Shown here one piece after another: positions 13,601-22,870 of a stretch of 64,000 nt of DNA. Every line of letters begins with the position of its first letter. Position 1 is the stretch's first letter. The translations under genes and the position numbers were made by a program. The notes beneath the pieces were generated by a model. The model saw only the letters and a program-made list of their open reading frames with translations. It was not told where the DNA came from and ran no database searches. The stretch comes from Galaxea fascicularis (Eukaryota; Cnidaria; Anthozoa; Scleractinia; Euphylliidae): assembly GCA_948470475.1 (NCBI GenBank), contig OX419345.1, positions 5,786,090-5,850,089 on the forward strand, written 5' to 3'.

Positions 13601-14287
13601 AATCAAAACAATTCACCATCCGCCAATGAAGCCGCACAACCATCGGAACAACGAGAAACCACTCAAGATGACCCAACTTTGCCAGGCGAGAAGGAAGTGT
13701 CGGCGGAGCAGAATGTGGATGCTTCTACTAGCTATAGTCCTTCCTCAACACCTTTAGATGCGACGGTCAGCGTTGAGAACAACCAAGTTAGAATATGCTC
13801 TGTGACTGCGAATGTTCGGATAGGATCTTTAGAAGATACTGAAGCCCAAAAGACCGTCACTTTATCAGGATCTGTGTACCGCACGCCCAGGAAAGGCGGA
13901 GATTCGACCACGCCCAAACCCGGTGAAAAGATAGGTTTTGTGAAAGGTGAAGTTACGTCTATCCCCGTTGACAATCAAACAAGTGAAAAGCTAGCTACAC
14001 TTAGTGGCGATCTCTTCGCCGTTGCGGAAGAGGGGCTCTCAAAGGGACTCATCGCTACAGCATCGATAGATGTACTCTCTTGTCTTTCTGGCGAAAAAAT
14101 TGCCACCATTACAGCGGACGTTGCTCCAAGTGATGACCCTGACCATCAGACTGGTGTCATTATGGGCGAGGTACTCACTGGCACTGACACCGAGTCACAC
14201 GAAGAGAAAATCGGAAGTTTGTCGGGTAAAGTGGTTGCTTTGACATTTGACGAGGATATACTTTCTATTGCCAGTGGAGAAGATTAA
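10674..14287 (+). CDS. Predicted N-myristoylated/palmitoylated acidic repeat protein, 591 aa, unknown family
   Basis: Exons are 10674-10707, 11978-12076 and 12645-14287. Donors are GTGAGT and GTGCGT, acceptors TTTTCAG and TTTCATAG, and every junction is phase 1. The first exon reads MGCGSSAATRT: Gly2 with Ser6 fits the N-myristoylation consensus and Cys3 is a likely palmitoylation site, so the protein should sit on the inner face of a membrane. There is no signal peptide or membrane segment. Residues 45 to about 420 are acidic, rich in Ser, Thr and Asn, and probably disordered, with degenerate repeats of the form S-x-x-S-x-[VAI]-S-L-[SA]. Residues about 424-585 hold about eight 18-25-residue repeats, for example EKIGFVKGEV, EKLATLSGDL, EKIATITADV and EKIGSLSGKV, which look like beta hairpins. 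I do not recognise the family. A scaffold or lipid-anchored adaptor is possible but only a guess. The ATG at 12632 belongs to intron sequence; the splice-phase match and the MGCGSS start argue for the upstream ATG. Confidence 0.72.
10725..10944 (+). mobile_element. MITE family 1, copy 1 (5'-decayed), in intron 1
   Basis: The right end TATGACACTCAGTTGAAAAC matches the termini of the copies at 15604-15869 and 42225-42492. The interior shares GCTTTGGTCTCGCTTT with the 15.6-kb copy. The left terminus is eroded. It begins only a few bases after the exon 1 donor of the acylated-protein gene. Confidence 0.55.
11342..11452. repeat. C-rich repeat with a duplicated unit, intron 1
   Basis: Two similar units (CCTTCTCAATACAGACAACA and CCTTCCCAATACGGACAACA) flank runs of CCCCAC. 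A short local duplication in a polypyrimidine tract. The two overlapping open frames are by-products of low complexity. Confidence 0.6.
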
Positions 14288-15603
14288 TTATTACGGCGAA
14301 TGGTGCACATCCCCACATTTGTTGCTCGTTGAACTTAACGATATTATTACTAGACTGTAATAGCCTAACGCATTTTTTTCTTTTTCTTTCATCCTTTGAG
14401 TAACTTAAAATAGAAATAGAACTTGGCTTCCTACTGCCAAAGCACTCTTCCCATTGTTGAATTTTTCGTTATGGCCAAGCTCACTGCGTCCAACAATTTT
14501 TCAACAGTAGTTGTTACGTTTGGTGATCAACAAATGTCGAGACGTGCATCATTGCGTTTCGTGAATTACTTAACTCGTCTACTGTGTAGCCGTTTTCAAT
14601 GAGTTGACGCCATCGAGTGAATGATGGAAGAGAACAGCAAACATTGTCTTGCGTGATCTGCGTGACATCTGATTCCGCCTGAAGACTTGCAACTGTAGCT
14701 TTTTTTCCAGTCGTCAATGACCATCAGACAGTAAATCTCGGAGATCGCGCGAGGATGCTCAAGTAATCAACTGTAACTCAAGCATGCTACCGAGGGAAAG
14801 ATATAGGCTGGAAATTTTTTGCTTGACCAGAGTAACAGTTGAATTACGTGAACATTGTCGCAGCCATCATCGGTTTGAATTGGCATTCCTGTGTTTTTTT
14901 GTGATGCAAAAGTGACTGCCACTGGAGAGAAGGTGTAATCCAAAGATTTGCTTCATTCGGTGTCACGTTTGTTATGCTTCAACAAGTTGCTTTTATCTTC
15001 CTTCAGTCATCCTGTTGTGCGAGCTCACTAATTTGACTTTTCAACTTGTCACGCAACGCTGATAAACGTGTTGCGTGACAATCCAAAGGAAAGCTGGACG
15101 GTTATTTAACCTAATTTATAATTTATCTTAAATTCAATTGAATCATATTTTTTCTAAGAAACATTTAAGATATGCTGGAGGTTTGGCAGTGACTTGAAAC
15201 CTCCGCAGAATAAATAGTAAATTATTTGTAATGTATAAACGGAATAACGCACGACTTACGTAACACTATCGAAACAGGAGTAAATGAAGCACAAGAAACT
15301 CATAATGGTGTCATGTTTTTGGCTTGACGACCGATGGGGACAGCCGGTCTGTGAGCTGTTTACCTTCCCTATACTAATCGAGGACAAACAATTTATGTTT
15401 GGTATCTGTCTAAGGTTTGTCATTGGGCGCAATTTGAAAATTCTACAATATTCCGGGTTGATGGAGTGGTTTCCAACCACAAATGTATGCAAATGTATGT
15501 CGGTGAAAACAAGTTGGTTTCTGTGAAGTCAGCAACAGCTGGTAAAGTGCAGGCGAGAGATACAACTCAACTCTTCTTTAGTTAATTTACTTAACAACGT
15601 ATC
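14288..15603. other. Likely 3' UTR and intergenic sequence, with a 12-bp stem hairpin
   Basis: No gene seen. A perfect hairpin lies at about 15046-15082 (TTGTCACGCAAC, 12-base loop, GTTGCGTGACAA). An AATAAA at about 15210 could serve as a distant polyadenylation signal, but nothing ties it to the upstream gene. Confidence 0.35.
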
Positions 15604-15869
15604 AGAGCGGTTGTCAGTTGAATTATTACCCTAGGTTAATTCGCTTTGCTTTGGTCTCGCTTTCATACGCCTGTGGTTGGTCACTGAAAAGAAATAAAGT
15701 TATTATTATAGATATTATAAAGCCCAAACCACTCATGACTTGCGCGCAGGCATTTTCCCGCGCTTGGCGCAGGTTGCATGCATTTGCTCAGAATTCTGGT
15801 TGGTTGGTTCTACGCTTTCTGCCAGAGGTTGGTTTGGTTGAACGACACTTCATGCTGAAAACCGCTCTA
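15604..15869 (+). mobile_element. MITE family 1, copy 2
   Basis: Left end AGAGCGGTTGTCAGTTGAA; right end CGACACTTCATGCTGAAAAC followed by CGCTCT, the inverse of the left end with mismatches. The interior is rich in TTGGTT and CGCGC stretches as in the 42-kb copy. Non-coding and non-autonomous. Confidence 0.65.
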
Positions 15870-16080
15870 AGTATGCAAACCACCATTTGACGTGTGGCGG
15901 CCCTTGAATGCTTATCAGACCTTTCATTTATTACGTTTTTCCAACGCTAAGACTAAGGTTACTGAATTGGGTGAAGTGATCTGTGGTTTGTTTCGCAAGA
16001 GATTGGTTTGGCGCGTGTCAGTACATCCTTTATTGAGGTTGACTCCCGTGGGCGGTTCTTAGTGCCGTAGTTATTCTAAA

Positions 16081-16255
16081 TAGGCCATTTCCGAGTTCAT
16101 GTCTGCCTCCTCTTCAAAGCGAGTCTAAGTGCGAAGTTTTTGTGATGGTAATTAGTTCTACTTTACATATGAATGAAAACTAATTTTCATAACAAAAACT
16201 CCGCACTTGGTCTCGCTTTGAAGAGTAGGCAGACATGAACTCGGAAATGGCCTAT
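16081..16255 (+). mobile_element. MITE family 2, copy 1 (hairpin element, about 175 bp)
   Basis: Long terminal inverted repeats of about 75 bp (TAGGCCATTTCCGAGTTCAT ... inverse at 16236-16255) leave a small loop. A second copy in opposite orientation lies at 37129-37303. TA flanks are consistent with a TA target duplication. Confidence 0.8.
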
Positions 16256-16821
16256 TGTATTATTTAGCATGTTTTGTTCCACCTTGAGATTTTGCCGCAC
16301 CCAGTGTCATCTTAACTTTTATTCAGACATGGTTTCACCACCGAAAAGCGGTTTACTCGCTGGTATGGCGGAAAGATAAATCCTGGTAAATTTTGGCAGT
16401 TGAATACTGATGCAGTCAAACTTACTTAAAAACCGTAAAAATATTCAAACGAAAGCTGTTGAACAGTTATTTCGTGCAGTGTTTACTTCTCGATATTTTG
16501 GAAAGTGAGATAAATTTGTAAATGTTTGAAAATTTGAATTTCGTCGCTCTTTGGAGCTAAATGAATTAAAGATATATTGAACTCAATATGTTGTTAGACG
16601 GTCATTACATCTAACTATTTTAGTGGACGTAGCACGGAGTAAAAAAATAATGTGTGAATGTGTGATTCAAGTTATTTCCTCGTGTCTTTGAAATGGAGAA
16701 GAGAATAAACAATGCATATGTAGTTTGAAGTCACCCGACCTTTTTATCAAGTTGGCGCATTTATATTAAAATCACTGGCGAACTTAAGGAAACTTACCTT
16801 AGATAACACACAGGATACTAA
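16256..16821. other. Non-coding AT-rich stretch
   Basis: No gene, repeat boundary or RNA gene identified. Confidence 0.35.
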
Positions 16822-17450
16822 GGGGCCGTCGACATACTCACTTCTCCCCCGCTCAACGTCAACTGGACGTTTAGCGAGGTGGGGGTAAGGCGAATCCAAT
16901 CAGTTGGACGTCAGTGCGGGGCATTTCAGTGACCAAAAGCAAACTGATCCAAAACGTCGATGTATAGGAAAGGGCAAGATATACAGAATGCTGCAACAGA
17001 ACAGGTAGGAGACAGCGTCACTTGATTTATAAAAGTTTTCTCTGCGTTTTTGCGAAGCAGTAAATTGTGTTGATGCCGTGAAGTTCACGTAATGCATGTC
17101 ACTAAAGCAAGGGGCCGTCGACATATTCACTTCTCCCCCACTTATCGTCAACTGGACGTTTAGAGGCGGAGGGAGTAAGGCAAATGCATATTTGGACATT
17201 AGTCTATGGTAATTTTGACCAAAAGCAAACCTGACCCATTTTAATAAAGTTGACTTCATGTTGAGAATGGCACAGGTGATATTGTTTAAGGGAAAACACA
17301 GTTCAATAGACTAGTTTTCTCTTCGGAATATTGAAGTCGGAAGCAAAAACGTCGTAGAAAAAAAGCAGATATACGGATTTTGCAACAGATCAGATAGGAG
17401 AAAGTATCATTCGACTATAAAAGATTTCTCCTTGTTTTAAAAGATGTAAA
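16822..17450 (+). repeat. Diverged tandem duplication, two units of about 285-340 bp, before BTB copy 1
   Basis: Both units begin GGGGCCGTCGACATA (16822 and 17111). They continue through CGTCAACTGGACGTTTAG, GACCAAAAGCAAAC, and a later segment with AACGTCG, GCAACAGA and a TATAAAAG-like string. The order of blocks is the same and the spacing differs. It looks like an old local duplication of non-coding sequence; a role as promoter is not shown. Confidence 0.6.
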
Positions 17451-17539
17451 TTCAGACGATACTGATAATGATTATGCGTTCGGCTCATGTGAAGATCAAC
17501 GTTTGACCTAAACTCTATCTTCAGCTGTTTGGTTCCAAC

Positions 17540-17840
17540 AGTTTCACTGATTGATCGGGCACCAATTATCGTACATGCTTGTGATACAACCGGGGATCAA
17601 CAAAAGAAAACAACAGTTCAAGTACGAGTTGACTGGCCCAGTAGAAGCAAATTAAGTTAACATGTTGTCAGAAGGATTAGAGTCTCTTGGCAAAATACTG
17701 TGCCGTGTGCCGGAACAGTGTGGAAGCACCCGATTTTAACTCTCCCTGCAAGAACGGTTGATCGCGAGTGCGATGCTTTGTGTTCGCTGAAAGACCCAAA
17801 GTGTCCTAGGTCCCCAAGCAAAAAAGTGGAGATATGATAA
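17540..17840 (+). pseudogene. Broken copy of the unidentified conserved fragment seen in unit 2
   Basis: Counterpart of 20930-21235. It reads HACDTTGDQQKKTTVQVRVD, then meets an in-frame TAA made by a small insertion (AGCAAATTAAGTTAAC versus AGCAAAGTTAAC in unit 2). Later indels shift the frame again. Confidence 0.5.
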
Positions 17841-18238
17841 CAATTTTGCTGCTTCCACGTGTTCATTCGAAGACTTCATCGGCCACAATTGTAGCAGCAT
17901 AAAAGATAACTTGGCTTTCCGTATCCTGTAGGAAGGCTTGCATATGTGTCGTTTCCTCCTAGAAGTTCTTTAAAACATTCTTCTTGTTCTGGATAGAGTG
18001 AACGAATTTCGAAAGTTTCGCAAATACGGACGCCACAGCTCGTTGGAAAGTCACGTTCGGAGACGCATTTGAAAATGAAATCACGAGACTGCTATTTTGG
18101 TCAGCGGAAAAGAACGACAATTTTATTTATCCCCTTTTTGTTTGGGGAGGTCAACGCCACTCCCACGGTAACACCGATAAAAGCTACATTCAGACACACT
18201 TTAGCCGATCCTAACTCGACACTTACTTGTAAGGAAGC

Positions 18239-19376
18239 ATGCCTCTCTGTAAAGAAAAATGGCAAACAACTAAACCAACCATCAGAGAAAGAACCATGTT
18301 TTTGCTCAACAACGATCTCTTCAGCGATGTGAAGTTTGTGGTTCGTAAGAGCGATGGCGAAAGTCAAAGTAAACAAGCTATTCCAGCCCATAAATTTGTT
18401 CTGTCGATTGGCAGTCCTGTGTTTGAAGCCATGTTCTACGGTGAACTAGCGGAGACAAGAGACTCTATTGAACTGCCTGACTGTGAGTATGAGAGTCTGT
18501 TGGAGTTGTTCCGTTACATGTACAGCGATGAGTTGAATTTGAGCGGAAGTAATGTCATGGGAGTGCTGTACTTGGCGAAGAAATACATGGTGCCGTCGCT
18601 TGCTGAGAAATGCACGAAATATTTGCGAGATCACTTGGATGCATTGAATGTGCTCAGTATTTTGCCATCTGCACAGAAATATGAAGAGGAAGAGCTGGTA
18701 GATCGCTGCTGGGAGGTGATTGATGAACAAACAGAAGCAGCTGTAAAATCGGATGCATTTGTGACACTTGATAGATCCTTACTCGAGGCACTAGTTGAAA
18801 GAGATACTCTGAATATCGCAGAGGTGGAATTGTTCAAAGGCGTAGTTGAATGGGCGAAACAAGAATCGACAAAACAAGGCATAGTTGCAGATGGACAGGA
18901 GAAAAGAAGAATTATCGGAGAACAGATCATCCAAGCAATTCGCTTTCCTGTGATGAAGTTGGAAGAATTTGCCTCTGTGGTCATGGACAGCAAAATACTC
19001 ACATATGATGAGGTTACAATTGTCATCAAGTGTTTCAGTTCACCGGGAATTTCCTCCGGAGGACTCAAATTTCTAGTCACTAAAAGGTCTGGCCCCTGTA
19101 GGAAGTTAATTCGCTGTCAACGGTTTAATAAATTGAACACAAAGATTTTGGTATTATCAACAGAGTTGATAAATGTAAATTGACCACCGTACAGGGATTC
19201 TAAAAGCTGACGTTTCGAGCGCTAGCCCTTCGTCAGAGCGAATCCAAAATAGTACGATTCGATTCGCTCTGACGAAGGGCTAGCGCTCGAAACGTCAGCT
19301 TTTAGAATCCCTGTACGGTGGTCAATTTACATTTATCAACTCTGTTGATAATACCAAAATCTTTGTGTACTACTTC

Positions 19377-19412
<36 letters not shown>

Positions 19413-19915
19413 CCCCCTTTATTAATAAATTGAAGTTCGGTTGGGTGAATTCGGGTATAAATCAACTTTTGTGTCTGTCAGTGAACCGTGACATACTATT
19501 TCATGGAGTGCACTTGTTTGGTAGCAAAGACAACACTTATTCAGTAGACCTATCGCTGATTTCCCAAAGCTTGGTTGGTCTTGCCAGTAGAGAAGGCAGA
19601 TTCACATCGGTATCCAGCTCGTCGGGACAGTATTATGGTTTTGACGTTCTATTTGAAGAACCAATAGCTTTATTCCAAGGTATCCCGTACTATCTTCAAG
19701 CTAGTGTCCGTAGTGCTCTCTCTTGGTACGGTATCCAAGGAGACCATACTCACATTTGTTCAGATGCTACATTTACATTGCAAAACTATTGCTCTCCCAC
19801 TGACAACCAAACCAGTATCACACGAGGACAATTTCATCAATTCATTTTCAGCGTTAAACACTTGGGAACACTTCGCCGAATCAAATTAAATCGCTCTCAA
19901 TGTAAGAAGCATTAA
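18239..19915 (+). pseudogene. BTB-BACK-PHR gene, copy 1, interrupted in the PHR domain
   Basis: Near-identical to the intact gene at 22871-24205. ATG at 18239; the first frame encodes 314 residues with BTB (about 27-133) and BACK (about 140-240) complete, then stops at 19181-19183 inside a 284-bp insertion (19138-19421). The remaining PHR reading frame resumes at 19430 and runs to 19915. A second lesion deletes the native stop, so the frame reads on to KKH. Family members are Cul3 ubiquitin-ligase substrate adaptors in which PHR is the substrate-facing domain. If transcribed, the locus could give a BTB-BACK protein lacking PHR, but no expression evidence is available. The upstream region still carries a TATA-like GATAAAAGC about 60 bp before the ATG. 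Confidence 0.85.
19138..19421. mobile_element. Inverted-repeat retroelement insertion, Penelope-like, with 13-bp target duplication
   Basis: The insertion is flanked by TTAATAAATTGAA at 19125-19137 and 19422-19434; the intact paralogue has one copy of the diverged site (TTAATACAATGAA). Inside, a left arm of about 107 bp (19139-19246) is repeated exactly inverted after a short loop, and the right arm extends about 50 bp further. The CTCGAAACGTCAGC and CTGACGAAGGGC strings resemble the terminal sequences of Penelope-like elements as I remember them. A 13-bp duplication and a twin inverted 5'-truncated structure suit target-primed retrotransposition. Confidence 0.72.
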
Positions 19916-20167
19916 TTTGAAGGATTGCTTTTGTGATAGTACCACCATACCACTGATGGAGCCCCTGTCTCCATATTTGTAGTCTAGAGTTAAATTTATA
20001 AATTATTCCCTGTTTGTGATGCAAGAACGCTTTTTACCGATGTCTTAACAAATTCGTTGAAGCTGTCAGTGTGGTTAAACTCGACGAACTGATCAACACT
20101 GAAACCGTTACGTCACTGCAGTGAATAATAAACAACTATTCACCGAATTGGAGGTGGCTAGTGGTGG

Positions 20168-20350
20168 ATATACTAAAACAGTGAGATAATATAGCACAAA
20201 AAGATAATTTTATCTCATTTATTCCTGCAAAGATTACAACATTTTCAGGCGCAAATTCCGCGTGAATTGTTCGGTGAATAGCACAGGATATCCGGAGTTT
20301 GAGTAGCCAATCAGCGCGCGCGTTCAACGCTATCCATTGTTTTAGTATAT
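20168..20350. mobile_element. MITE with about 16-bp inverted repeats
   Basis: TATACTAAAACAGTG at 20168-20182 is inverted as CATTGTTTTAGTATATA at 20334-20350. It lies between the two segmental duplication units. No coding sequence. Confidence 0.55.
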
Positions 20351-20927
20351 ACTAAGGGCCTCTTCATATGAACCCGGATGACCGGGCTGACCCGGTTTCC
20401 GAGATCTCGTCACACCGCTAAATCGTTTGTAAAAATTTCGATGTGTTCATATTCGTTTGTTTTTGATATCTTAAAACAATAATGTGAATTTCGAAGTGAG
20501 GTCAATGATGCTTGCTGAAACGATCGGGAGTGTGTGTGTGTGTTCTCTGTTGCGTGGCTATTGAAAGAAAAGTGATCAGAATCTGGTCAAAGGACGTACA
20601 CAATTCAACGCAAAATTAGAGATATTATCCCTAGATTTCGGTGTGGAATTTAATTCTCTCTAGATTTGCCGGTGTTGTCTTGCGAAATTAAAGAAAAGAA
20701 GGGCACTTATTTCCAACTTGAAAGAAGTGAACGATTCTTTGCGACACACATATTCGAAATCGTCGAATGCGACGCTGAAGCCATGTTCTTGAAATTCCTC
20801 TTCTTCAAAGCGGCCTGCCGTACAAGACGCACATTTACCAGACAGACCTGTGGCTTTCGACAGAATTGCTCCGATTACCTTCTCTACTCCAACGAAGATC
20901 GAGAGCAACATGTAAGCTTACTGATGA
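20351..20927. other. Spacer between duplication units
   Basis: Contains a dispersed-repeat-like segment beginning GGCCTCTTCATATGAACCC near 20357 and a (GT)n stretch at 20530-20543. Open frames on both strands at 20660-20911 overlap each other and look incidental. Confidence 0.35.
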
Positions 20928-20929
20928 CG

Positions 20930-21235
20930 GTTCCAACAGTTTCACCGATTGATCGGGCACCAATTATCTCACATGCTTGTGATACAACCGGGGATCAACA
21001 AAAGAAAACAACAGTTCAAGCACGAGTTGACTGGCCCAGTAGAAGCAAAGTTAACATGTTGTCAGAAGGATTAGAGTCTCTTGGCAAAATACTGTGCCGT
21101 GTGCCGGAGCAGTGTGGAAGAACCGATTTTAACTCTTCCGATCCTGCAAGAACGGTTGATCGCGAGTGCGATGCTTTGTGTTCGCTGAAAGACCCAAAGT
21201 ACCTTAGGTCCCCAAGCAAAGAAGTGGAGATATGA
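20930..21235 (+). CDS. Fragment of an unidentified conserved protein (possibly transposon-related)
   Basis: An open frame reads SHACDTTGDQQKKTTVQARV, DWPSRSKVNMLSEGLESLGK, ILCRVPEQCG, then DRECDALCSLKDPKYLRSPS and a stop at 21233-21235. The composition looks like real protein, and the CSLKDPKYLRSPSKE end resembles, from memory, the N-terminal part of large uncharacterised cnidarian proteins with DUF6589-type domains. It ends abruptly and has no clear start. The copy in unit 1 is frameshifted. I regard it as a gene fragment that was duplicated along with the BTB gene. Function unknown. Confidence 0.35.
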   Translation, partial: VPTVSPIDRAPIISHACDTTGDQQKKTTVQARVDWPSRSKVNMLSEGLESLGKILCRVPEQCGRTDFNSSDPARTVDRECDALCSLKDPKYLRSPSKEVEI

Positions 21236-21358
21236 TAACAATTTTGCTGCTTCCACGTGTTCATTCGAAAACTTCATCGGCCACAATTGCAGCAGCATAA
21301 CAGAGGCTGCCTTTCCGTATCCTCTAGGAAGGCTTGCATATACGTCTTTTCCTCCCAG

Positions 21359-21594
21359 GGCCCGGTTGTTCGAAAGCCAATTAAGCTAATCCAGGATTAG
21401 CGTAAACTTTGGTTGCAGTTTTTAACTTTTGGATGAAAGTTGTTTCGGCTGCTTTTTGTTTTGCAGGTTTGACTTCCCCTAATCTAAAATTTTGCAGAAT
21501 ATCAGCAATGAACAACGTTTGGGGAAAGAGAATTAAGCTCCTTGATTAATTTTAATCTTGGATTAGCGTTAATCGGCTTTCGAACAACCGGGCC
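21359..21594 (+). mobile_element. MITE family 3, copy 1 (236 bp, CAG target duplication)
   Basis: Terminal inverted repeats GGCCCGGTTGTTCGAAAGCC. It is flanked by CAG at 21356-21358 and 21595-21597. The allelic position in duplication unit 1 is an empty site (CCTCCTAGAAGTT). A sister copy lies at 50713-50945. Confidence 0.88.
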
Positions 21595-21825
21595 CAGAAG
21601 TTCTTAAAAACATTCTTCTTGGTCTGGATAGAGTGAACGAATCTCGAAAGTTTCGCAAATACGGACGCCTCAGCTCGTTGGAAAGTCACGTTCGAGGACG
21701 CATTTGAAAATGAAATCACGAGACTGCTATTTTGGTCAGCGGAAAAGAACAACAATTTAATTTATGCAAAATTATTCCGGAACACGCATAGCGTCGGCGT
21801 TACACGGACGTCTCTCTCCCTTTTT

Positions 21826-22767
21826 AGAGACCTTAAGCAGCAGACGTTCGTGAGCCACGAACGGCGGCCGGAAGTCACTTTGGGAATTTTATTTCATACT
21901 GCGCATGGCATCACGTTCGTCTCTGGCAGCGCGGACCCCAGAACGGCATGTTTTCGGTTCTCTCCAGAACGTCCACCTTTTAAGACGTCTAGGTAAGATA
22001 TTTAGAAACTTTTTTGTTTATTTTCGACGCTACTTTCTTGTAAGGCTCAAAATATATATTTTCAATATATTGTACAGGTTTGGAAATGGAGTGGACTGAA
22101 AAACATGATCTATGTTTGGCTTGTGAAATTCGAGAAAGTGATGTCTTTAAGTCCACGAAGAAAAAAACAGTTCAGCGAGCTTAAGTATGGCAGCAAATCG
22201 CAGATACTTTGTGTAGCTCCGAAATTTTCAGTGTCCAAACGTGCCGTACGGGATCGCTATGGCATAATCTCGTCCAAGTATAGAAAAAAGTTAAGCACCG
22301 AAGAAAGAGCGAGTGGTATCGAAGTGGAGCAGACCGAAGTCGAGGTGCTTCTGGAAGAGCTTATTGAAGAAGAAGACTTAAGCGAAGAAGAGGGAAACGA
22401 AGCTAAAAGAAAAACTGAACAGGACTGATAAGTCTTAAGCCCAGGAAATAAGAAAAACTGCAATGGAGAACCTTGGAGAAACAAAGAAGATGAAGCTTGT
22501 AAATGGTGAGCAAGATGATGCAACATCATTGCCTTTGAAGAATAAAACAAGAAGATCCGGGTCAGAAGTAGTTGGCTACCTAAAAGAAAAGCACGTCTCT
22601 GACCTCTTGAAATCCCGTCATGTTTACTGTCGGGAACACAAACGATGGTCGTGTTTCCGCGGAAGCTTAACTTCAATCTTGGCGCCACGAACCCCGTCTT
22701 TGACCCAGTCTCCCCGCGGAAGAAGATGCCGTTCGTGCCTCACGAACGTCTGCTGCTTAAGGTCTCT
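21826..22767 (+). mobile_element. 942-bp DNA transposon with Myb/SANT-like ORF, PIF/Harbinger-like
   Basis: Terminal inverted repeats AGAGACCTTAAGCAGCAGAC are followed by an internal palindrome around GTTCGTGAG. The empty site is seen in unit 1 (CCCCTTTTTGTTTGGGG), which implies a 3-bp TTT target duplication. Inside is a decayed ORF for a Myb/SANT-like DNA-binding protein, but no transposase, so the copy is non-autonomous. A 3-bp duplication plus a Myb-like partner ORF fits the PIF/Harbinger group; this assignment is inference. The right end lies 104 bp before the BTB start codon. Confidence 0.8.
22079..22640 (+). pseudogene. Decayed Myb/SANT-like DNA-binding protein of the 942-bp transposon
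   Basis: After an intron-like gap (donor GTAAGATA at 21992, acceptor TTGTACAG at about 22077) the frame reads MEWTEKHDLCLACEIRESDV, hits a TAA, then VWQQIADTLC. A shift follows into PKFSVSKRAVRDRYGIISSK and EERASGIEVEQTEVEVLLEE, and a further shift into MENLGETKK and RRSGSEVVGYLKEKH. This order (helix-turn-helix tryptophans, then an acidic coiled segment) is that of transposon-borne Myb/SANT-like proteins. At least one stop and two frameshifts are present. Confidence 0.7.
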
Positions 22768-22870
22768 TTTGTTTGGGGAGGTCAACGCCACTCCCACGGT
22801 AACACCGATAAAAGCTACATTCAGACACACTTTAGCCGATCCTAACTCGATACTTACCAGGTAAGGAAAC

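Larger units (their letters stand above)
17532..20045 (+). repeat. Segmental duplication, unit 1 (contains the broken BTB gene)
   Basis: Runs parallel to 20928-24397 from GGTTCCAACAGTTTCAC to TGTCTTA near 20045, with few substitutions. Differences: unit 1 has a 284-bp inverted insertion in the BTB gene, while unit 2 has a 236-bp MITE and a 942-bp DNA transposon. Homology continues past the BTB stop (GATGGAGCCCCTGTCTCC in both). Confidence 0.88.
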
